64,000 nucleotides of DNA, taken from NCBI RefSeq assembly GCF_002104455.1, contig NZ_NBOC01000013.1:34571-98570 (forward strand), read 5' to 3'. The notes beneath the pieces are model-generated. The model searched no databases, was not told the origin of the DNA, and saw nothing but the letters and a program-made list of their open reading frames with translations. This DNA comes from Colwellia chukchiensis (GTDB taxonomy: Bacteria; Pseudomonadota; Gammaproteobacteria; Enterobacterales; Alteromonadaceae). The translations under genes were made by a program, and so were the position numbers. Each line of letters opens with the position of its first letter. Positions within the stretch are counted from its first letter, which is position 1. Positions 57,459 through 64,000 of this stretch are shown piece by piece.

Positions 57459-58931
57459 GTGAGCACGCTAGCACATCTACAACCAAATAAGTTATGGCAA
57501 ATTTTTCAACACATTTGTAGCATTCCACACCCGTCAAAACACGAACAAAAAATCTCGCTGTGGATCCAATCTTGGGCGCAAGAGCTAGGCTTAAATGTTA
57601 AAGAAGACGCGGTTGGCAACCTGATTATTAAAAAGCCCGCCACCGCCGGTATGGAAAATAAAAAAGGCGTTATTTTACAAGCACACATGGATATGGTACC
57701 GCAAAAAAAAGCCGATACCGAACACGACTTTCTCACCGATGCGATAAAGCCTTACATTATTAGTGAAGCCGATGGCGATTGGGTTACTGCAGAAGGCACC
57801 ACACTCGGCGCTGATAATGGCATAGGCTTAGCGTCTGCCTTAGCGGTTTTAGGCAGTGATGATATACCGCATGGCCCGTTAGAAGTATTAGTAACCATAG
57901 ACGAAGAAGCCGGCATGACCGGAGCCTTTGGCCTCGAAGCCGGTTGGTTAGAAGGTGAACTGCTGATTAACACCGACTCTGAGCAAGAGGGCGAAGTTTA
58001 TATGGGCTGTGCCGGCGGTATTGATGGTGAGGCTACATTCGCCATCAAAAATGAAGCGGTACCGGCAGATGTTGAGTCTTTTAACTTATCAATTTCCGGC
58101 CTCAAAGGCGGCCATTCCGGTGTTGATATTCATACTGGCCGTGCGAATGCCAATAAACTCTTGGTGCGTTTTTTACTCGAGGCCAGTCATGAGTTTGATA
58201 TCCGCTTAACGGAATTAAACGGTGGTAGTTTGCGTAATGCCATCCCGCGTGAAGCTGATGCTAGCTTTGTAATTAGCCGAGCACATATTGCGCCATTAAA
58301 AGCGAAATTGGCTGAGTATTTAAGCACTATACGCCATAACTTATCTGCGGTTGAAACGGGTATTGACATGTTGTTAATTTCGCCGGAAACCTTCGATGAG
58401 TGTTGGACACAAGACACACAAGCGACCATTTTACGGGCATTAAACGCTTGCCCTAATGGCGTTTTACGCATGAGTGATGACATAGCAGGTATTGTCGAAA
58501 CCTCCTTAAACCTGGGGGTAATGCGCAGTAAAGGCAATAAGTTTGTCGCCATGACCTTGATCCGCAGCTTACATGATGACGGCCGTTTGGAGGCACAAAC
58601 TATGGTGCAGTCTGTGTTTGAACTGGCCGGCGCCAGCATTAAATTTTCAGGGGCTTACCCAGGTTGGAAACCCGATACCAGTTCACCATTAATGCAAACT
58701 GTACGCGATACCTATCAAACGCTTTTTAATAAAGTTCCTGAGATCATGGTCATTCATGCCGGTTTAGAATGTGGCTTATTTAAAACGGCATATCCACATT
58801 GGGATATGGTGTCATTCGGCCCCACCATTAAGTTTCCGCACTCGCCGGATGAAAAAGTTCAAATCGCGACAGTAGCGCAATATTGGCAGTTATTGGTGGC
58901 GGTTTTAGCCAATATTCCAGCGCGCCAATAG
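57459..58931 (+). CDS. pepD: Cytosol aminoacyl-histidine dipeptidase
   Basis: 490 residues, M20 family. Metal sites: QAHMDMVPQK (His, Asp), GTTLGADNGIG (Asp), TIDEEAGMTGA (Glu pair). GGHSGVDIH and GLECGLF are typical of PepD. It cleaves carnosine-type and other dipeptides. The start is GTG at 57459 with AAGGAG five bases ahead; that site lies in the palindrome AGGAGCTCCT. The gene is single. Confidence 0.95.
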   Translation: MSTLAHLQPNKLWQIFQHICSIPHPSKHEQKISLWIQSWAQELGLNVKEDAVGNLIIKKPATAGMENKKGVILQAHMDMVPQKKADTEHDFLTDAIKPYIISEADGDWVTAEGTTLGADNGIGLASALAVLGSDDIPHGPLEVLVTIDEEAGMTGAFGLEAGWLEGELLINTDSEQEGEVYMGCAGGIDGEATFAIKNEAVPADVESFNLSISGLKGGHSGVDIHTGRANANKLLVRFLLEASHEFDIRLTELNGGSLRNAIPREADASFVISRAHIAPLKAKLAEYLSTIRHNLSAVETGIDMLLISPETFDECWTQDTQATILRALNACPNGVLRMSDDIAGIVETSLNLGVMRSKGNKFVAMTLIRSLHDDGRLEAQTMVQSVFELAGASIKFSGAYPGWKPDTSSPLMQTVRDTYQTLFNKVPEIMVIHAGLECGLFKTAYPHWDMVSFGPTIKFPHSPDEKVQIATVAQYWQLLVAVLANIPARQ

Positions 58932-58998
58932 CACTGACTCGGCATAATACGCGGTCACGTTACTGACATTAAGTAGCGGAATCAACTATGCTTAGCAA

Positions 58999-59031
58999 TA
59001 GACCTTAGCCCGAGCATTAGGCTAAGGTCTA
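58999..59031 (+). terminator. Hairpin after pepD
   Basis: A perfect 12-bp stem TAGACCTTAGCC/GGCTAAGGTCTA with a 9-base loop. There is no T-run, so it is a probable transcript 3' end or barrier, not a classic terminator. Confidence 0.5.
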
Positions 59032-59092
59032 ATAAACAAAGACTGCTAAGTCTTTTAAGTTAGTGTTGGGGATTTATAAAGGAAACCATTCT

Positions 59093-59752
59093 ATGATGCA
59101 GCCAGAAAAAATTATAATAGCTGACGATCATCCATTATTTCGACAGGCGCTGTTAGGCACCTTGAAATTAAAACTAACCCAAACACTTTGGTTAGAAGCA
59201 CAAACTATTGCCGAGTTAGAACAGCAATTGAGCGATCACAGCGATAGCGATTTGTTGCTGTTAGACTTACACATTCCCGGCGCTATTGGCTTTAATACGC
59301 TGATCCATGTTCGTAATCATTTTCCACAAATTCCTGTGGTAGTGGTTTCTGCGCATGAAGATCACGACACTATCCATAAAGCCATGGGCTATGGTGCCTC
59401 TGGCTTTATTCCAAAATCCACGCCGGTGGAGGATATTTATACCGCTATCGGGCAAGTGTTACTTGGCAATATTTGGACACCGGCTGACTACAGTGCGGCG
59501 GACCTCACTCAAGACAATAACGACATAGCAGAGCGTGTTGCCAGTTTAACGCAACAACAGTACCGAATTTTGATGATGTTTGCGCAAGGCATGCTTAACA
59601 AGCAAATTGCTTATGATTTAAATGTTTCAGAAGCAACCATTAAGGCCCATGCCACGGCTATATTTCGTAAATTAGATGTTCGTAATCGTACCCAAGCAGT
59701 GATTGCCATCGCCCAACTTGATATTGCAGATATGCACTTACAAGACAGCTAA
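59093..59752 (+). CDS. LuxR-type response regulator (CrbR-like)
   Basis: 219 residues from ATG 59093 (AAGGAA eight bases ahead; ATG 59096 is an alternative). The receiver has IIIADDHPLFRQAL, phospho-acceptor D58 in LLLLDLHIPG, and K in FIPKSTP. The C-terminal LuxR/FixJ helix-turn-helix is QQYRILMMFAQGMLNKQIAYDLNVSEATIKAHATAIFRKL. It converges on a large SLC5-histidine kinase, the pairing seen for CrbR/CrbS, which switches on acetate uptake and acetyl-CoA synthetase in Vibrio. acs is not in the window. Confidence 0.8.
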   Translation: MMQPEKIIIADDHPLFRQALLGTLKLKLTQTLWLEAQTIAELEQQLSDHSDSDLLLLDLHIPGAIGFNTLIHVRNHFPQIPVVVVSAHEDHDTIHKAMGYGASGFIPKSTPVEDIYTAIGQVLLGNIWTPADYSAADLTQDNNDIAERVASLTQQQYRILMMFAQGMLNKQIAYDLNVSEATIKAHATAIFRKLDVRNRTQAVIAIAQLDIADMHLQDS

Positions 59753-59776
59753 TCCTAGCCGAAATTAAACCCGATA

Positions 59777-62700
59777 TCAGTTTAAATATTTTGCTTGTAA
59801 CTTTTTCGTTAACATCGCGCTCATCATGGCCCTAAGCGCCGCAGGCTTCACCAATTTACGCATAAAGCCAATATCGGCCGCCTGCGCTTTTTCTTCTAAA
59901 TCACTGTCAGTGGTGGCGGTGATTAAAATAGCCGGTACATAATGTTGACTTAGTTTTCGTAACTCCGCAATTAAGGCAATACCGTTAAAGTCGGCCTCTA
60001 ACTGATAATCAACTAACAATATTTCAATCTCATTTTTATGCTCAGCATAAAGTGTTAATGCTTGCTGGTAGGAGTCTGCCGCCAAAACATTACAGTGCCA
60101 TGCCGATAATAACTCTACCATACCACTAAGCACGGCTTGGTCATTATCAATACACATCACAGTAACACCCGTTAGGCCAAGTTGGCGGCTCACTTGTGGC
60201 GCCGATATCCGTGGTTGTGCGGATGCCCGAGCTACGCCGACGGTAAATTTACAACCCATGCCGGCTTGTGAATGTAAGGCTAACGGGTGCGACAATAGCT
60301 GTGCCAAACTGCGAGTGATATTCAGTCCTAATCCTAAACCGCCGGTCGAGGCACTTTGCTGATTATCTAACTGAATAAATTGCTCAAATACCACACTGTG
60401 TTTTTCTTCTGGGATACCTGGACCATTGTCGAGAACTTGAATATTAACCAGTGCACCATGGCGGCGCGCGCCAAGCAAAACCTTACCCGGACTCGCATAT
60501 CGAAAGGCATTACCGATCAAGTTTTGCAGTATTCGTCGCAATAAATTTCGGTCTGAGCGTAGCCATAATTGATTGCCATGCACACGAAAGTCGACCTTGA
60601 GCTCAATGGCGCTGGCAGAAAACTCTTTCGCCAGATCGTCAAACAAAGATTGCACAGAAAAATTGCTAAGTTTTGGTTTGATATTGCCACTTTCTATACG
60701 GGCAATTTCCGCTAAATCTGCCACCAAATCATTTGCCACTTTTAACGAGTGATCAATATTATCCACTTGACGTTGCTGGGCATTGGTTAAATTACCTTGG
60801 CTCGATAAGGCAGCAGTAAATAAACGTGCCGCTTCTAACGGCTGCATCAAATCATGACTACAAGCTTTTAAGTATAAGCTTTTTTTAATGTGTGCTTGCT
60901 CGGCTTTTTCCCGTGCTAAGGCTAGCGCCTCATTGGTTTGCTCAAGCTTTTTGGTGCGCTCTAGCACCCGAGTTTCCAAGTCTACATTCGCTTCTATCAA
61001 ACCGCGCTCAGCTTGTCGGTAGGTGGTAATATCAGAAAATAACATCACAAAGCCACCACCGGGTAACGGATTGCCTTCAATACGGATCACCCGGCCGTCG
61101 CTGTGTTCGCGCTCCGAACTATGGGGGCTGCCGGCACGCAAATGATCTAAGCGTTTTTTAACTTGCTGATCAACATCGCCCACGCCACATAAGCCGCGCA
61201 GCACATTATAACGAATTAAGTTTTTGACTGGGCTACCTTGGTAAATTAACTCGTTCGGGTAGTTAAATAAGTCGAGATATTTTTTATTCCACGCCACTAA
61301 ATTTAACTTGCTATCAACAATCGAAATACCCTCACTGGCGTTTTCTATCGCGCTTTGCAGTAAATCTTGGCTGTATTGTTGCCGTTGGTTTGACGCTTCT
61401 TCCACTAGTACGGCAATTTCATCAAGTGCAATGTCGCGACCTTCTAACGCAGACGATAATACTAAACGAGCTGACGACGCCCCCATCACACTGGCTAAGG
61501 TGTTTTCAGTATGCTGTAACAGCTGCTGGTTGTACGCAACATTATTCATGTCGGCTTTAACCGTCAGGCGTTGAAACTGTGCAAAACTGGCATTGGCCTT
61601 TTGCTCGCCAACAAAGCGTGAAACCAATAATTCCAATTCTTGCACATTAATTTGTTTATTTCTTTGCGACTGCAAAGCTTTCGGTGCTTGGTACTCCATA
61701 AACAACGACGCTTGCATACGCTCTTGTACGCTTTGCCGACTGACAAAAGATAACAACCACATAGCAAATATATTGGCCGATAATGACAACAAACTTGCCA
61801 TCGAGTTCGCCGGCAAAAAACCGCCGTCAAACGGGTTGGGGTATAGGCCAAACTGGGGAATAAAATTAAGCAACAACCAAGCACCAAAGCCGATCACTAT
61901 GCCACCATAAACCGCGGTTAATGTCGCTCTTCGCCAATAAAACGCGGCTACTAACGCCGGTGTTAATTGCGCAAAGGCACCAAAAGCAATTTCCCCCATT
62001 GAGCTGAGCGTATCGGGTGATGCCATTAAAAACACGCCATAACCCAACAAAATTACAAACAACACCAACACTTTTCGTATCGTCAATAACCGTAAACGAA
62101 ACTGATCATAATCGCTGTGTTGACTTTTTTTACTGCGATACAACCACGGAAAAACAATTTCATTACTGAGCATAGTGCTCAACGCTATGGCGGAAATAAT
62201 CACCATAGAACTAGCCGCAGATATTGCGCCAAGAAAAGTTAATAGCGTTAACCAAGGCTGTTGCTCATACCAAGGTAAAAATAGCACATAGGCATCTGAT
62301 GGTACGCTATCGCCTAATAGTAAGTGACCGGCTAAGCCCAATGGCACAGCAAAAATCGCAAATACCAGTAAATACAGCGGAAAAATGCGCCGACTCAACC
62401 AGGTATCTTTTTCATTTTTCAGCTCCACCACCATCACTTGAAACTGTCGCGGTAGCGATAAAAACGCTGCCATTGTCACCACTAACATGGCAACCATAGA
62501 CATAATATTAGGAAAATTTAATTGTTGCTCAAGCTGAATATTGGCTGAAGATTTATGCCAAATTTCCATCGGCGAATCAAATAGCACATAAGTGACAAAC
62601 AGCCCAACGGCGAGAAAGGCAAAAAGCTTAACCAGTGACTCAAAGGCGATGGCTAACATCACACCCGGGTGGCGCTCGGTAACATCGATATTACGCACCC

Positions 62701-63214
62701 CAAATACTATGGTGAAACCCGCTAACACTAAACTAACCACTAAGCCAAAATGCCAATTAGCTAAGCTTTGCTCGGCTTGCAGCTGGCTAAATGAATACAC
62801 TATGGCTTTTAGCTGTAAACCGATATAAGGCATAGTGCCCACTAGCGCCACCACAGTGACTAAAATGGCTAGCTGGTGTGACTTGCCAAAACGAGCCGCT
62901 AATAAATCGGCTATCGAGGTGAGGTTTAGCTTTAAGCTGACACGGATAATACGTTGAATAAAAGGCCAAGCAAAAAGAAACAGCAGTATTGGACCGATAT
63001 AAATAGGCAAATGCGACAGAAAGTTACTCGACGCTTGTCCTGTAGTGCCTAAAAAACTCCAAGAAGTACAGTACACGCCCAAGGTTAACGCATAAATTAC
63101 CGCTTGGCTTTTTCGCACCAGCTTATGCCGATACTTGTCACCCAAATAGGCAATCACAAATAACAAACCTATATACGCAAAACTTATGCCTGCTAATTGC
63201 CAATTAGGAAACAT
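59777..63214 (-). CDS. SLC5 transporter-hybrid histidine kinase (CrbS-like)
   Basis: 1145 residues in order: a sodium:solute symporter (SLC5/PutP-like) module with about 13 helices to about residue 490; a linker; a PAS domain around 640-750 (AIENASEGISIVDSKLNLVAWN); a coiled coil; a HisKA domain with H787 in ACSHDLMQPLEA; an HATPase domain (NLIGNAFRYA, DNGPGIPEE, GLGLGLNI); and a C-terminal receiver with D1069 in LLVDYQLE. CrbS, CbrA and MxtR/ErcS-type kinases share this plan. With the converging LuxR regulator it probably senses acetate or a related compound. The start ATG has GAGG upstream. Confidence 0.85.
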   Translation of the reverse strand: MFPNWQLAGISFAYIGLLFVIAYLGDKYRHKLVRKSQAVIYALTLGVYCTSWSFLGTTGQASSNFLSHLPIYIGPILLFLFAWPFIQRIIRVSLKLNLTSIADLLAARFGKSHQLAILVTVVALVGTMPYIGLQLKAIVYSFSQLQAEQSLANWHFGLVVSLVLAGFTIVFGVRNIDVTERHPGVMLAIAFESLVKLFAFLAVGLFVTYVLFDSPMEIWHKSSANIQLEQQLNFPNIMSMVAMLVVTMAAFLSLPRQFQVMVVELKNEKDTWLSRRIFPLYLLVFAIFAVPLGLAGHLLLGDSVPSDAYVLFLPWYEQQPWLTLLTFLGAISAASSMVIISAIALSTMLSNEIVFPWLYRSKKSQHSDYDQFRLRLLTIRKVLVLFVILLGYGVFLMASPDTLSSMGEIAFGAFAQLTPALVAAFYWRRATLTAVYGGIVIGFGAWLLLNFIPQFGLYPNPFDGGFLPANSMASLLSLSANIFAMWLLSFVSRQSVQERMQASLFMEYQAPKALQSQRNKQINVQELELLVSRFVGEQKANASFAQFQRLTVKADMNNVAYNQQLLQHTENTLASVMGASSARLVLSSALEGRDIALDEIAVLVEEASNQRQQYSQDLLQSAIENASEGISIVDSKLNLVAWNKKYLDLFNYPNELIYQGSPVKNLIRYNVLRGLCGVGDVDQQVKKRLDHLRAGSPHSSEREHSDGRVIRIEGNPLPGGGFVMLFSDITTYRQAERGLIEANVDLETRVLERTKKLEQTNEALALAREKAEQAHIKKSLYLKACSHDLMQPLEAARLFTAALSSQGNLTNAQQRQVDNIDHSLKVANDLVADLAEIARIESGNIKPKLSNFSVQSLFDDLAKEFSASAIELKVDFRVHGNQLWLRSDRNLLRRILQNLIGNAFRYASPGKVLLGARRHGALVNIQVLDNGPGIPEEKHSVVFEQFIQLDNQQSASTGGLGLGLNITRSLAQLLSHPLALHSQAGMGCKFTVGVARASAQPRISAPQVSRQLGLTGVTVMCIDNDQAVLSGMVELLSAWHCNVLAADSYQQALTLYAEHKNEIEILLVDYQLEADFNGIALIAELRKLSQHYVPAILITATTDSDLEEKAQAADIGFMRKLVKPAALRAMMSAMLTKKLQAKYLN

Positions 63215-63304
63215 AAAACTCCTCTAACCCTGATAGTAATCATTTGATTATATGGCTTTTTGTCAACATATCACCCATTATCTAGCGCTATAAACCTAAG
63301 CACA

Positions 63305-63745
63305 CTATTGCGCTGTTTGCGTATTAAATTCGGCAATATATTGCCCACCCTTAATGTTCGCAATCAAGCGTAGCTTATGTTTTTCACCTGCTGTGCTGAT
63401 ACGCTCTCGCAGCGGTGTAGGGCTTTGCCAATAATAGGCACTGTCCTGCATACCAAGCGGATACACACTGGCTTGGTTGCTACTGTTTACTAAAAAAAAT
63501 GTCGCACTATCGAGTGGAAAGGTCGCGTTGACTGTAGTTATACCAGCCTTGTCATAAATGTTAACTTCAAACTCACCAGACTTTAAAATACATTTTTGAT
63601 TGAGCACATCACAATGGCCAAAGGGCTGTAATTTAAAGACTCGAGTTTGCTGTGCCTGCTGCTCAACATAGAAGTCTGAGGCAATATAACCGCCTAAAAT
63701 AAGAAACGGTGCCACCATTAATGCAAGTTTGGTATGACGATTCAT
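63305..63745 (-). CDS. Small membrane-anchored protein of unknown function
   Basis: 146 residues. One N-terminal helix (LALMVAPFLILGGYIASDFYV) anchors a periplasmic domain with two close cysteines (GHCDVLNQKC) and a beta-rich remainder. AAGGATAATT before the ATG is the ribosome site. It lies 90 bp upstream of the CrbS-like kinase on the same strand, so it could be co-expressed with it. I do not recognise the family. Confidence 0.65.
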   Translation of the reverse strand: MNRHTKLALMVAPFLILGGYIASDFYVEQQAQQTRVFKLQPFGHCDVLNQKCILKSGEFEVNIYDKAGITTVNATFPLDSATFFLVNSSNQASVYPLGMQDSAYYWQSPTPLRERISTAGEKHKLRLIANIKGGQYIAEFNTQTAQ

Positions 63746-63862
63746 AATTATCCTTATTTTTCATTTATTAACATGCCAGACGATGCGCTAATTACGCCAC
63801 GAAACCTGCACAATGTCATGGTTTATTTCGCAATAATTTAGCGCAAGACAAAACTAAAGGCC

Positions 63863-63974
63863 CCAGATAAGGGTAATGCCGTTCGGATAAGGATCATTCC
63901 TTATATCGCAACGGATATCGGCTCGGAATATAAAGCACCGAACGTGGAAACGTTCGGTGCTTTCTTTTATCTGG
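63863..63974 (+). promoter_or_regulatory. Structured RNA with terminator and competing pairing: possible attenuator or riboswitch
   Basis: A long-range stem CCAGATAA/TTATCTGG (63863-63870 with 63967-63974) encloses three hairpins. The first is CCGTT...AACGG (63879-63883, 63910-63914) capped by ATAAGGA-TCAT-TCCTTAT (63887-63904). The second is a weak ATATC/GAATAT. The third is a 13-bp terminator-like stem AAAGCACCGAACG/CGTTCGGTGCTTT (63932-63944, 63951-63963) followed by CTTTTAT. CGTTCGG at 63880-63886 can pair with CCGAACG at 63938-63944 and so undo the terminator. A possible ATG lies at 63979. The gene it would control is beyond the window. Confidence 0.5.
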
Positions 63975-64000
63975 AAGTATGAAGTGTTTTATATCTGCTC

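Noticed and set aside
61593..61910. Plus-strand frame inside the CrbS-like kinase gene
   Set aside because: It mirrors the codon pattern of the kinase gene on the other strand and lacks a ribosome site.

Overview
The window is a piece of chromosome from a marine gammaproteobacterium of the Alteromonadales, most like Colwelliaceae (Colwellia/Thalassotalea). The evidence is the moderately low GC content, protein sequences close to Shewanella/Colwellia/Vibrio families, and gene neighbourhoods shared with that group: kbl-tdh, yihI-DUF2489-hemN, ccoG-srkA-dsbA, and waaA...coaD-mutM...rpmG-rpmB...radC/coaBC-slmA. It is almost entirely housekeeping and catabolic core genome. There is no prophage, IS transposase, CRISPR array or resistance island. 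Taxonomy is inferred from memory of these families, not from a search.

Layout. 1-6.4 kb: the end of an HDOD-domain gene, then an arginine succinyltransferase block (astC/argD, astA, astD) followed by a DUF1338 dioxygenase-like gene. 6.5-11.3 kb: a DUF3802-like protein, a two-OB-fold SSB relative, a large beta-propeller/membrane/SHOCT protein, a roughly 267-bp non-coding element with terminal inverted repeats, a secreted SNase-like nuclease and a TVP38-family membrane protein. 11.3-17.3 kb, minus strand: ccoG-srkA-dsbA and hutG-hutF (histidine degradation, with a HutC-type operator). 17.7-22.4 kb: peroxiredoxin-glutaredoxin fusion, VF530 protein, purU, M61 peptidase, VOC protein. 22.4-26.3 kb: a 725-bp gap that appears to hold a terminator-ended small RNA with GGA motifs, then yihI, DUF2489 and hemN behind an FNR-type promoter, and convergent DUF1285. 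26.6-33.1 kb: tRNA-His, proBAC, a MarR regulator, a CheX-REC fusion and an NYN protein. 33.3-37.9 kb: plsB, ubiCA, a FliL-like protein. 38-42 kb: overlapping kbl-tdh-glpE-glpG operon with a divergent Lrp-family gene. 42-48 kb: lipopolysaccharide genes (waaA, a GT9 glycosyltransferase, kdkA) with PepSY, NUDIX, TetR and coaD. 48-57.4 kb: mutM, an ATP-grasp protein, an anchored unknown, a PhoD-like phosphatase, rpmG/rpmB, a three-gene RHH/ParA/PilZ cassette, radC, coaBC, slmA. 57.4-64 kb: pepD, a CrbR/CrbS-like two-component system, a small anchored protein and, at the edge, a structured RNA that looks like an attenuator.

How the parts work together. Several catabolic modules feed amino acids into central metabolism: arginine to glutamate (ast), histidine to glutamate (hut), threonine to glycine (kbl/tdh), with proBAC running from glutamate to proline. 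Envelope functions (Kdo transfer and phosphorylation, phospholipid acylation, ubiquinone head group, DsbA, rhomboid) are the second theme.

Points most worth a second look: the ParA-RHH-PilZ cassette inserted into the conserved rpmB-radC junction; the orphan structured RNA at 22705-23046 with its multi-site promoter; the switch-like RNA at 63863-63974; two genes whose best-supported starts are not ATG/GTG/TTG (SSB-like near 6928 and PhoD-like at 52360); and the TIR-bounded element at 9719-9985 that supplies the stop codon of its upstream gene.
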